From Patiria miniata (taxonomy: Eukaryota > Echinodermata > Asteroidea > Valvatida > Asterinidae), in assembly GCF_015706575.1 (NCBI RefSeq), contig NW_024037067.1, forward strand, positions 4,588,884 to 4,652,883: a DNA stretch of 64,000 nucleotides, in the 5' to 3' direction. Position numbers and translations under genes: made by a program. The notes beneath the pieces were generated by a model, which did not search any database, was not told the DNA's origin, and saw only the letters and a list, made by a program, of their open reading frames with translations. Shown here piece by piece: positions 45,842 through 59,000 of the stretch (position 1 is the stretch's first letter; each line of letters begins with the position of its first letter).

Positions 45842-47760
45842 GTCGAAGTGTGAAAACCCAGTGCAAGGCCGCGCGGTGAGAGACTGCTGCGGCGCACAAT
45901 GGCATGCGTTCTACAGCCGAATAGGCCTATAGAAAAACGGGTCGTCTTTTGAATTCACACCGCGTTCGTTTCACTTGCTTTAATAATTGAAAAGAGTCAC
46001 GTCAGAACTTGAGATGTGATAAACCTCACCAAGTACATCGAGACAGGAGTTAAAAAGAAAAAAATATTTTAGATATGCCGGCGAGACAAGAAATCGCTGT
46101 CTGTATACCCGTTACCGGATCGGTGAAATCTGGTTCCGAATCGTCTGGCCGAGCGGTGTGGTTATAGCGGACGTAATTCAATGGTTATAGCTTAATACCT
46201 GGCTCCACACACACACAAGGGCCACATCCTTAGTTCATTGTCCGATGACCTCAAGTCTAAACTGCTATACTGAACAATGTATACAACGTTCCATAATAAT
46301 TTGTGTACACGACGTTCCCCATAAGGGTCAAACTATTGCTAGTGATGCGCGTCCGTCCAGTATGGAGAGAAAATTAACTTGAGATTGTCGGCGTCAATAT
46401 AGTTTTTAGTAATACCGCCAAAACCCGTCCAAAGTGACGCCACCGGCTCCAGAAAATCGGACTAACTATAGTAGGTTTTCCCGGCCAATTTCCTAAAATG
46501 TTCATTCACATTCGTCTGAATTTGAGAGTCGCTCTGAACACGCCTTTCATTTTCGGTACCAAATCATTCGATTCCATTTCAGTTCAATCAAAGAAGTGAT
46601 TGAGCAGCACCTTTCGTTTATGTCCATTCGGATTCGTTTACAAGACTTCTTTTTCGCTTTTAGAGGGCGATTTCAAACATTCACAATTCTATTTAACTTT
46701 CAGTTTAATGCCATCGGCAACAGATACAATTAGGGTTTTCTTTTTCATTAACGTCAATCAAATAAGTTGTACCTGAAATCAATTTAAAAAATGTATGCTT
46801 GCGTGAATGAATGCACAGGTAACGTAACTGGCCGTCCGTTTCTCAAAACCGAATGCACGGACAATGAAAACGATTGAACGTTGAATTGAAATGGGATTAA
46901 AGACATGCATTCAAATTCAGACGAAAAAGAATGACCGATTTTTCAGAAGTGAATGAACATTTCAGGAAATAGGCCGGAAAAACCTATATTAAACAGAAAA
47001 CAATCACACCTATATCACACGATAACTCAAAAACTGTTTATTATAATATAATATGGAGATTGTCGTCGTCAATTAGTATAATGTTTAGAAACACGGACAA
47101 AACCCATCCAAAGGGAAGTCACGCTCTTCAGAAAATCGGCCCAGCCATTGAACAGAATAACAATCACACATAATGCAGGCGCGGTTCTAGAGCCAATATT
47201 TTTGGGGGCTAGCAGGTTGGATCCAGAATTTTTTTCAGGTAGGCGTGCTGAAATGTAGACCGTGTTTTTTCTCTCCAGACACTTAGGCCTCCGAAAATCA
47301 ATAGGTAGGTGGGTGGGGGGGGGGGGGGGGGGGTGGCTCGATCCGATCGTGCCATATTTTCAATGTGGAGCGCTATAAAATCCTACAATCAGGCACACTA
47401 TATTAACTAAAAGTGTACAATTGCACCCTTCTCATGACTATTTCTCTAGGGGGAGACCGTTCCCATGTACGTCACATTCTTTCATTTTGCTAGTGCAATT
47501 TTGTTTTTAATGGATTTGGGGGGGGGGGGGGGGCGGGGCTAGACATTTTTTTTTAGGCTAAAGTCCGAAATTGTAAAATGGTCTGATTCCCATCTTGTGA
47601 ATACGAAGTTACAACAATAATGTTGGCATGGAGCCAGACTAAAATTTGTCAACGGAAACTGTCTTAAAGACAGTAACTGCGCATGTTCAGTGCATATCCG
47701 GCAAGCTAACGTTTACTAAAGGTATGCCGTCTCCGGCTAATTTCCACTGCCTTGATAAAA
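45842..47760. other. CLN3-A upstream region with repeat remnants
   Basis: No gene. TGGCCGAGCGG near 46147 resembles a tRNA A box without a matching B box (SINE head remnant). ACCCGTCCAAAGTGACGCCA at about 46424 and its relative at about 47104 belong to the repeat at 49640-50085. Long G runs lie near 47318 and 47519. Confidence 0.5.
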
Positions 47761-47779
47761 CTTGTGAAAACGTGAAAGC

Positions 47780-48640
47780 TATAATCCGAATGAAAGCAAC
47801 GTTCATGGCAAAAAAGTCACACTCCTTTTTGGGCAATAAGAAGTTCGTTTGTTTAACCCTTTTTTCCAAGGGCATTTTATCAAAACATTTTTTGTATTAA
47901 TACACTTTCCTGGCTTTATTTCCTCGCAAGTAACAAGCGGTTTAATACTATATATTTCTTTTTTCAATAGAGGGCTCGCCACATGCACAGTGGTAACTAC
48001 TGCCTACATAACGTCAACACGGATCGTATCATAGTACCGAGTAAATAGAAAACACTCATGGTTCGGGCAATATCTCAAGAAACGCTAAATGTATCAACTC
48101 ATTGTTTCGTAGAGGAATGATTGTTCACAATGTGTCACGATCGCCAGTATTTCACGAGAACTCGTCAACCAACAAAAATAATATGACCGAAACAGCTTAG
48201 TATTTTAACCGTGAAAAAAAAACTCTGTGGTTCGGATGATAAGTCACGATTTACCAATTAAATTTAATTGAAATTCCGTCAAATAATTCTTCATGATGTA
48301 TCAAATTCGGGGACATATTTTTATGGGAATTTGTCCAACCAGAAAGAAAATGAGATCGAAACAATTGAGTGTTTTAAACGTGAAAATAATATCCGAATGA
48401 AAGCAACGTTCATGGCAAAAATGTCACACTCCTTTTTGTGCAATAACCCAAGAAATTCCAACGACGTTCGTTTGTTTCACTTTTTTTCAAGGGCATTTTT
48501 CTCGAACGCTTTTTGTAACTACATTTTTCTGTCTTTTTTTTCTCGCACGGAGACAAATGTACCAAGCGGTTTAATGCTATTTTTTTCAATAGAGGGCGCG
48601 CCATACGCACAGTGGTCACTACTACTGCCTATGCTGCTTT
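47780..48640. repeat. Duplicated ~250 bp segments, ~610 bp apart
   Basis: 47780-48020 and 48388-48640 share ATCCGAATGAAAGCAACGTT, CATGGCAAAA.GTCACACTCC, AAGGGCATTTT and CAATAGAGGGC.CGCCA.A in order, ending GCACAGTGGT. They belong to the repeat superfamily also seen at 42.5-42.9 kb. Confidence 0.75.
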
Positions 48641-48689
48641 ATGCTTTCTGTAGTTCCAAGCTAACAGCTTCGGGCGGGAACTGTCTGTC

Positions 48690-49400
48690 GTAATATAAAC
48701 GTCTGCAGTACTGACCTTAATATTAATGTCAGCAGGCCTATCGCTGGTAGTCCAGTTGTACAAGTGAACTCTTGTAAATGCTTGGGGGTTAATATTGATG
48801 AAACTTTAAGTTGCGGCCCAGACGTTGAATACGCAAAGAAAACAGTTTCCTCTAAACTAGGTATGCTAAATAGAATCCGCGACTGTTTTCCCCAAAGCAG
48901 CCTGCACGCTCTTTTTGTTAGCTTAGTTAATGCCATCTTTAGATAATTGTAGTACTGTTTGGGAGGACGGTACATATCTCATGACAATAGTCTTAACAAA
49001 TGTCTAAAAAAAGAGCGGCGCGGATAATCATGAAGTGTGCATTCTGAACTCCACCATTCGATACGTTTGCTAGATGTTATGCTGGAAGTCATTCTCTGAC
49101 AAAATTGAGTACCAAAAGGGCTATTCTTGCAATGTATACGCAATCATGCATAAACAAAATGAACTCCTTTGTATATGACAAATCTGTTTACACTACTTAT
49201 TCAGATTCGTGAAACGAGACAATCCACTGACATGACACTGAAGATTCCTTTTGCGAAAAAAAAGGTTATGCCTCAAGCTTTGCTGTAACTGGTACAATCA
49301 TATTGAATAATTTGCATGATATGTGCAGTTGAGAACCATGACTTCTCCTATCTCATTCAAATCTGAACTCCATAAAACATTCAGTCAGTAATATTTCTGC
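48690..49400 (+). mobile_element. Decayed non-LTR retrotransposon (LINE) RT 3' part
   Basis: Plus-strand residues KCLGVNIDETL, SKLGMLNRIRDC and ALFVSLVNAIF (48775-48944) match the pattern at the end of the reverse-transcriptase domain of CR1/Jockey-type LINEs (CLGV-ID...LG.L.RIR......L..SL). Downstream, across stops, further fragments continue in shifted frames to about 49390. Inactive remnant in the intergenic space between the CLN3 genes. Confidence 0.75.
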
Positions 49401-49639
49401 ATTAATGGTCGCTGCCTTCACTGATAATACAAGTATATAGCTGTGCTGACTTACGGATCGAGTAAACAAACTTGGCTAAACACTAATAATAATAATGAGC
49501 CGGATGGGAATTTCCCGTTTTTCTCCCAAAAGGGTTTTCACGGTTTTTTTGCCCCTCCTGTAATCAGCGAATGTATAGATATATAATTTCCCGATGTCAC
49601 GAGAAATGTCTACATTCTTCGTGTTCACATAATTTAGAT

Positions 49640-50085
49640 ATATATGTTAAATATGGAGGAAAAATAGAGATTATCGGCGTCAATATAATTTTTAGTAACA
49701 CGAACAAAACCCATCCAAAGTGAAGTCACGGTCTATATACAGAAAATCGGCCTAACTATTAAACACATAAACAATCACACCTGTGTCACTCGACAACTCA
49801 AAAACTATTTATTTTAGGTAGATTGGAATTTTGCCTTGAAGTTGAGCATGACTGGCAACACAAGCCTGTCAAATATTAAGAGAAAACACGCAGATTATCG
49901 ACATCAATATAATTTAGAGTAACACGGACAAAACCCATCCAAAGTGATGTCACCGTCTCCAGAAAATCGGCCTAACTACTAAATAGAAAACAATTACACC
50001 TATGTCACATGATAAATTTTGCCTAGATGTTAGTCATGACTTGCAACACAAGCATGTTAAACATTGAGAGAAACAAATGAACACT
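49640..50085. repeat. ~240 bp tandem repeat next to CLN3-B 3' end
   Basis: Two units share GAGATTATCGGCGTCAATAT, AACCCATCCAAAGTGA and AGAAAATCGGCCTAACTA; related single units lie near 46375 and 47055. A minus-strand AATAAA within it (49813-49808) is a possible CLN3-B poly(A) signal, about 285 bp past the stop. Confidence 0.7.
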
Positions 50086-50095
50086 GCCCTTCCCG

Positions 50096-53000
50096 TTAAA
50101 TCCTACAGATAGCATCATGTACTGGAATAGCGATCATACCGGCGATAGCAATGCCGCATGACTCGGAAGCTGTTGTCGCTCCCATAGCAAATTCTTTATA
50201 CTTCGGATCCTCCTGTCAATTTAAAAAAAAAAAAAAAAAAACACGCCAAAGTGAAATTAGTGAACTGAGTTTTATGGAGGGGCCTTAGGCTGAGGTGTGA
50301 CCATGCTATGATTATATACGAACGGCGCTGATAGGACCTCGACATTACCATCAGTATGAGTGTTCAAAATCTGCGAGTTCAGTTTTAAACAAAAAGGCAA
50401 CAGTGTATTGAGTGTTTATACTCCTGCATTTCAATGCTCTCTTTCTATCAGACGTCCGTAAGTCATCGCGTAACCAAAGAACACATTAACCCTAAAGGGG
50501 CCGGGGGGGCGGAATCCCCCCCCCCCTCAACATTTTCCGCGATAGCTTCTAAAAAAATGTTTTTCGCAACCCGAGCTGTTATGACTTTTTAGCCTCGAGC
50601 TTTGCGCATCTTTTGATACCAAAAACATAAAAATCGGACCACGGGTTGGCACGTAGCGAAAATTTTTTCGGCGCTACGCGCCGTGAAAACTGAATTTTCG
50701 CATATACGTCGTGTACACTGAGCAGAATTGCCATTCATACATATGAATAATTAATTAGCCATAATTCCAAAACCCTTTGACCTATAGTCATGAAATTTCT
50801 TGGGCATGTTTAGGAAGAGTTGCTCTATGCATGTGGTGAGTTTCAAAATTTTTCGTCACTCGATGGCCGAGATCTTAGGGGGGGGGGCGGAATCCGCCCC
50901 CCCCCCCCGGCTGAGAGATGGTCAAAATAACCCGGCCCCTTTAGGGTTAAGGAGCGTTTACAGTTTCTGTAATGTTCTTAACATGGACGTCGCCAGGATT
51001 TTTTATAGATGGGGGCAAAGCACATTTCCCCCCAAATCCATGTAGTTTTCCAGCATATTCTTGATTCATCATTTTTCGAGGGTGGGCACAGACATTTCCC
51101 CCACCCATTAAATTAACAGCAATATGACTTCGCGGTTTTTTGGTTGTTTTTTTTGCTTTTCGGAGGGGGGGGGGGGGAGGGAGCAAGCGCCCCCCTTGCC
51201 CCCGTCGCGACGCCCATGGTTCTTAACGATGCCCACTTAATGACTGAGTTTACTCACATTTTGCGAGATGAGGTAAAAGGTGTTGACGTAGGACGCGCCA
51301 CTGACGATTCCCTCGAAGAAGATGATGCCGAAGATGAGAAAAATACTCGGCGTCCATTCGAAGTACACACCAGATAGAATCAACACCAGCACAGCCCACT
51401 TCAGAAAGGAATGAATGAAACGATAATACGATAACAATGGAGAACGATAGAACAGGACGTAAGAAACGATCAAGTCGATGAAGAAAATAAGTGCGGTAAC
51501 CTACCTGAAGAATAGGAAATATCCACAGTATGCGACAAGTAAACAGGTTGATAGAAGACCGTGATATGAACACACCAACTTGGTACAGCACTTGAAACCT
51601 GCATGGTATGAAATACAAATTTCACAAGGGAAAAGTCCGAAGTACACTCGACTCTCGTTAATACCAACGCTGTTAATACAAATTCTTCTTATACCAAACT
51701 TAAAGCCTTGGTCCCAATTGTACATATATGCACACAATGAAGGCGACTAAAACGCTCGATCCTCTTAATACAAAATTCTGAAATGACAAACATTTTGGCT
51801 ATGTTCAGCTGTCTTAACAAGAGTCGACTGTATACAATGTTGTTCACTTGATTAAAAGAAGGAGATTCGTACCTGCGAACGCAAGAACACCTTAAAGATG
51901 CTTTGTCCACCGTAATTTTAAGCAATATATGGAACTTTCTAATAGCAATCATTCTTGAAAAGTATATACATCATTCGGTTACGAAGCGATGAAACTATAA
52001 TAAGGTTGACAAACGATTATCCTTCAACAACGGGGTCTCGACGTTTGATCAATGTCAACAAATAAGGTCGCAGCATAAAGATCACACGCCTTTCAGTATT
52101 TCTTTGTTGAATTCAAAATCATCAAACTGTAAACTCGAATTATTTTATTTTCATTAATTTTGTCGGTGAACAACATGATACTCCCATAATAAAAACCACC
52201 ACTTGTCGTGTTCTTTTAAATTGTCGTTTTTATCTCCATTGTGATGAACCAAGTTTTGATATCTGCTGTTTAAAAATTCAATACTTAAATATAGATATCT
52301 TAGATCTTCATAAATCATTTCTTCATCTAAGTGTTGTGTCCGCTTTGCAATAAACTCAACCAAATTCATACCATCTGTACTGACTCTCGTGTGACAACCA
52401 AATTCCTCGCACAACGTGAACAACATGATACTCCCATAATAAAAACCACCACTTGTCGTGTTCTTTTAAATTGTCGTTTTTATCTCCATTGAGATGAACC
52501 AAGTTTTGATATCTGCTGTTTAAAAATTCAATACTTAAATATAGATATCTTAGATCTTCATAAATCATTTCTTCATCTAAGTGTTGTGTCCGCTTTGCAA
52601 TAAACTCAACCAAATTCATACCATCTGTACTGACTCTCGTGTGACAACCAAATTCCTCGCACAAAGATCAACTCCAGCTGCATCAAAATTACAAAGCAAA
52701 ATCAAATTTATTTAACTGCAACATTGCGTGGAAAATTATAATTCGTTTGCCAACAAAAATACACTTTTGGCAGACAGAGAATATAAGGGACTGGTGCCCT
52801 AGCCTCCCACGTCTAAATTTCTGCATATTTTTACAAAAAGTCCTCGATTCGTTTCGACCTTCACTAAGGGAATAAACGTGTGCTTGGTCGGTTTTAATCA
52901 CTCTGTTTAAGACCGATTGGAGTCTGGGTGCTGATAATTACCCGAGCCGAAGACTCCAAGCGGGTTTAAACCGAGTGATTAATACCAACCAAGCACATAT

Positions 53001-56000
53001 TTATTCCCATTCATAAATACCTTTTCGGTCAAAAAAAATCAAAACTTTTCGGTCAAAAAAAACCGATTTTGTTCAACAAGTTCACTTCGCGTAAGTGAAA
53101 CACCCCTCTGGCTAAATTGTGGAGTGTCCAGCTCGCCAATAAGATGTCGACAACTCATTTTATGAAGATTGGCGCGCGCGTCGCGCGTACTGAGCGATGT
53201 CGCGCAGAATGCACCTGATGGGGTGTTGCGTTGTGAATTTAGGACTATAAAATACTGACTTACCGGTAGTATTGCGCACGTTCAACCAATTAAACGGTAA
53301 GAGGCACTGGATTTTTAGGAGTCCAAATTTCATGTGACACTGGAAAAGTGTTTCAGATCAGCTAGCTATGTCTTTATCATCCGTTTAAGACCGGCCACGT
53401 GACGGGCTCTCGACCAATAGGAATGGGTAAACTGTCTTAGGTATTTATGAACAGAATTTCAAGCCTTCTCTAACAACCCCAAGGGCGGATCCAGAACACA
53501 ATTTTGGGGGGGGGCCAAAAAAAAATTTGGTCCCCCCAAAAAAAGTGAGTCTCAAAAATTACGGCGTGGGGTTCGGGGCCCGTGAGGGCCCCGAAAATTT
53601 TTTGGATTCTAGATGCTCTGTGGTGCGATCTGAGGCAATTTCTGACCACTTTAACCAATTTTTTTTGAGGAAAAGATGGTGGTGTACTCATTGCCTGCCT
53701 TTATTGCAATGTCACATTAAAAAAAAAAAAAAAATTGGTTTCGTTTTGGGGGGGGCCATGGCCCCCTTTGGCCCCCCCCCTGGATCCGCCCTTGAACAAC
53801 CCAAAATGAATTACGAGGGTATAATTTAGTATCTACATCTGATGGACGAAATATGATTTTAAGACATTCATGATGACATGAATGCATCACTATAATTTAA
53901 CAGAGATTAAATGGCGACTTACTCACCAAGCCATGGTTAATGAAGTATGAGCCGAAGTACACAAGCCACAGAGGAATGATGTACTTCAATAGGTACTACA
54001 GAAAAAAAAGATAGAGTGTTAAGAAAGGAACTTCCTGACAATAATTTTCACATTAGTTTGCGATTCAAAAAAAAAATCATGGGTATTACATGGGTCACAA
54101 TTCCAATCCGCTCCGTTCACAAGTACCCCCTCACCGGCAAAGGAAGTACAGATGGGGGGTGCGGCCACTGCGTGTACATAGAACAAATCCCCTGGTGTAC
54201 GCGCGTCACACACAAGGAACGGTGCGTGTCAACCAGCGAAATGTACCGGCCATGGGACGTCGTTGCTAGGTAAAAGGGCGCCCTCTTTTGGTAGCGCACG
54301 GAGCTCATACTGAGAGAGAGCATGCAATTCAGAGTAATGCTTTATTCGTGCACCATCCAACATGGCGCGGCCCCGTGTAACCCGTCTCTAGAGGGCACTA
54401 TTCAAATAGACTGTGAACACAACACAGATCACTGCCACTGTTCTAAAAGTAAAACTTATTTCTTTAAGCCCCTTTGTTCCGTAGTCATCGAAATCTGATC
54501 TTCATTTGAGTCGTATAATCGAGAAGAATGACTTTGTATCTTTACATCACGACTAATTATCAAGCGAAATTTCATATCAATACAATTTGTTATTCTGGAG
54601 TTATTTTCTCCAAACAGAGTGTTTTATTTTTGTTCAATTAAAATAGACTAAGATTCGGAATGAATTTTTCGTGATTAAAACACTTATTTTCTTGAAATCA
54701 TCCTAAATTATTTTTATTCTTTCACGGAACCCGTCAATTTTTAAACTTCTTGTGTCAAAATCATGGCCAATTATTGGACGAGATTTCAATCCAATGCAAT
54801 ATGTTATTCTGGAGTTATTGTCTCCACAAAGAGTGTTTTATTTTTTGTTCAATTAAAAGAGACTAATATTCGGAATGAATTTAACGTGATTAAAACAATT
54901 ATTTTCTTTAAATCATCTAAAATTCATTCTTCCACGGTTCGCGTCAAGTTTCTAATTTCCAATATCATGGCAAATAATCGGTCGCAATTTCAATCCAATG
55001 CAATGTGTTGTTCTGCAGTTTTTGTCTCCACAAAGAGTGTTTTATTTCTATTTAATTGGCAGATGGTAATAGGGCGCCCTCTTTTGGAAGAAATTGATGA
55101 CAGCAAAAAGTATGGAGCGTCCTGACACACTGCTGTTTATTGTCGTGTATTTTTTTTTCCTTCCACAGTTCCAGTCGATTTTTTGACACTTTTTAAGTTA
55201 TTACATCTCGACTAATTATCAAACGAAATTGCATATCAATACAATTTGTTATTCTAGAGTTATTTTCTCCAAATAGAGTGTTTTATTTTTGTTCAATTAA
55301 CTTGCATGCCAGAGAAAACAAAATGGTTACGGTGTGTTGTTACTTTTCCAATGATTACTTTAATACAGTATGGTTTTATCAGTATAGGTTTGGGGTAACT
55401 GTACATACATATTTTATAAGTACGGGTCTTTTTCTGAAAACAGTCACCTTCATGTGCGATCTCCATGATCCTCTATAGCCAAGCGTAAATGGCGTAATAT
55501 TACTTCTTTCTTTGTTAGTTTTCAATCTGGGCATTCTTCAATACTGACCTGAAAGTACTTGGCTCGTTCTTCAAACGTTAGATGGCGCTCTTCAGCGTCT
55601 TCGCATTTGCCTTGGAATGGATCGTACTCCTCAAGGCGGTCTGGATCATCGTCCTCCTGAACGTCGTTTTGGATGAGTTTCGATGTCGGGACTCTGACCA
55701 AAACGCACCAGTAACTAGAACAAGCACAGGGAGCAGTGCGTAAATTAAAAAGTACAGTCGCTCCTTAATAGGGTAGGCCTAAATGACAAAACTGTGCTGA
55801 GAGTACCAGTTGTGAGACGATTTGATAGAGTAATTTACCAATTGCGGTCATATACCTGCACACGATCAATCTCATATGTTCGTCTCAATGCGAATGTGAA
55901 TTTTTAAAAGTCATTTAAACTTGTTCAGAAGTAAACATATCAATGCTGTAAAAGATGTCTTATTCAGACATAATTAACTGCATTAGGCTACACTCCCAGG

Positions 56001-59000
56001 TATGGACACGAAACTATTGATAAAGAATCTTGCCTGACGACACGCAGGGCAACCTCTCAGGATAGACCTAAGCCTATACTGTATCCACTTTCTGTAGAAT
56101 TGCCCAAAAAGCTTAACAATACTGATAGAGTGTCTTGCCCAAGGACATCCGTACAGTATCTCTGAGGTTGGACACGAGTCCATTGTATACCCACAACATT
56201 TCGAATGTGAATAGCAAGAGATTGTTTTCGACCCACTAAACACTGGGCAATATCGCCCCATCATGAAAGGCAATCATCGTCAATTTACCCGACCACTATG
56301 CCCAATGGCACAATGACCTGCACAAGTAGCGCGTTCCTCGGTGTCATACCAACTTCGATCAGTCCGGCATAGGCAATAGAAGCCACTATACCAGCGCCAC
56401 CGGTACCGGATGACCAGACGGACACCACACTCCTGAAGAAATGAAATAATAACTTTCGAATCTACAGAAGATGTCAAATCAATGCAATATTGTCGGTTCT
56501 TTCAGAGACCAATTTTTTTAATGATAATTCACGTTCTGTGTCAAATATATCTGGTGTAGGCTTACCACTTCACAAACAGCTGTAAAAAAAAAAAGGTGCA
56601 GAACGGACATTTCGGCGTTATTTTCTTGTGTGCGTCTATGTGTTTTTTCACAGAAGGATGTGTTTGTTCCAACTTAGTCCCTGTGCTATTCAAGGGTACG
56701 CTACTCTATTGGATTCCTGGTTCGTGTAATTGTGAATAAGACACGGAATGGTCATACATGTATACTGCAATGCATAATGCAGGCCTACAAATACGAAGAG
56801 CCATACGTGTTTGTGGTACTGATTTCCTGGCCTTCCCAAAGTTGACCTGGGTTGTAATCCCACGAAGTGAATTGGGTTCAGCCCTACCTAAATCAATAGA
56901 ATTATAATACAATTCTTACTTGTCGTAAAAGGACAAGAGACTGACGCAGGTGAATTCTCCGAGGCCACCGGATATGCCTGCACAGACAACGCCTGGAAAG
57001 ATGAATTGGAAACAGTTTTTATTGTTACTATTCATCCAACCTTGAAGTCATTTATACGGCTATTCATCTTTAGTTGCCACCGATAATAGGTCAAAACAGA
57101 GCCCGAGGTCATGTACTAGTTCGGTATCTCGATGAAGTACCGTTAGTCCAGGTCAAAGATCATTCGGGATAAAATCGCTGACGTGATGATACGCGATGTT
57201 ACGCGGACGCCCATTCTGGTTGATATAGACCTATGCGTGCGACCGTCCGCGCAGGTTCATACGGTACGCCTTCGATTATCCCGAAGACCCGTGACCCATA
57301 TCATTGTGTGCATGCGCAGTTGAAATACCAAACTGGCTCATTATCAAAGCAGAGTGAAATGGATATTTATTTTATGTATTCCATTTCTTTACCAGATACA
57401 AGTAACTCAGAAATGTTAAAGAAATAAAGCTATACAACAAAAAATAACAGTCAAACTATAAGGCATGAAATACTGGTAGATTTTGAAGGAAATCAAAACA
57501 TGATCGTACTGATTTGCTGTGAATGGGTTCAATTGATTTAGCCCAATAGAACATTTATCGAAAGCGTGGAAAGGAGAGCCCGTTGTAACTTACCAAATAT
57601 AGTTAGTGCTCGAATTGGAGACAGGGACACAATCAGGCAGCTCAGTACGGCTGACGTCACAGTAGAGAAGACCTTAATACTGTCAATTGTAAAAGAGGAA
57701 CCTGTTATTTGCTTCTTCCACCATATAGGCTGTTTTTCCCTAAATCAAATACAATGTCGATACAAAAGTCTTTCTTGCCTCGAATTTTAAATAAACGTAC
57801 ATTCTCACTTGGTTTACTCGCGTGACGTTTATGACGTGTATTGCAGTTTGTGTATGTAAAGTCTGTTGACGCCGCTTTTAACCCTAAAAGGGCCGGGTTG
57901 TTTTGACCATCTCTCAGCCGGGGGGGGGGGGCGGACTCCGCCCCCCTAAGATCTCGGCGATCGAATGACGAACAATTTTGAAACTCAATACATGCATAGC
58001 ACAACTCTTTATGAGCATAACCAAGAAATTTCATGACTATAGGTCAAAGGGGTTTGGAATTATGGCTAATTAATTATTCATATGTATGAATGGCAATTCT
58101 GCTCTGTGTACACTACGTCTATGGGAAATTCAGGCCGGATTTTTTTTTTTTTTTGGTATCAAAAGATGCGCAAGGCTCGAGGGTAGAAAGTCATAACAGC
58201 TCGGGTCGCGGAAAAAAAATTCAAGGCTATCGCGGAAAAAGTTGGGGGGGGGGGGAGCGGATTCCGCCCCTGCCTTTTTAGGATTAAGAGGCGGCATCGA
58301 CATGATTAAGAGGATAGAAGTGTGATTGAACTGTTAAACTAGAGCTTATAAGTGTGGCCTCGTCGCCGATGGACAGAGGCGCACGCAGAAGCAGTAACTA
58401 TTTGTCATTATACAGGGTGTCCCAACAAAAATGCCCATCTGAAGCGTGTACAGAATTCTCATCATTTATGGGGAAAACAATTCCATTATAGAATTGATGA
58501 GCCCAAACATTTTTTTCTTGTTGAAGTTTTTGGTCGATTCGGTTCAGTGGTTTTGAAACAAAGGCCATTAATGTAACCCTAGTCCAATTTACTCCAATCC
58601 AAGATTGACAATATAGGTCGTCCCATATTTGCAAAGAAGTGACTTGTTACAAAGAAAAAAAAACCCTCAAAGCCCGGCCTCAAACCCATTCCAGAAGTAA
58701 ACTCACTCATAGGAAATATGATGAAGATACCACGGTGCTGACAGCGTAACAAACATATCCGGTAGAACATTTGCCAGAAGAACCGCCTGTAATATAAACA
58801 AATAAACAGGACACTGACAGAGGGATGTTTCATTTTGCTTTTGATTGCAACTATACATTTCAGTTGCTGTAATGTAGTGAGGACAAACATGTCGTTGTCG
58901 CCCACCCCCTCCCCCAAAAAATGATTGTGGCTGAAATCGCGTATTCGAGTAGATTTTTTTTTCTCGTATTTTCAGTTCACCAAATCCTCTCTCTTAAAAT

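Noticed and set aside
53527..53829. 100-codon frame, similar to 24487-24798
   Set aside because: Lies in the hAT MITE; the frames are not conserved between copies.
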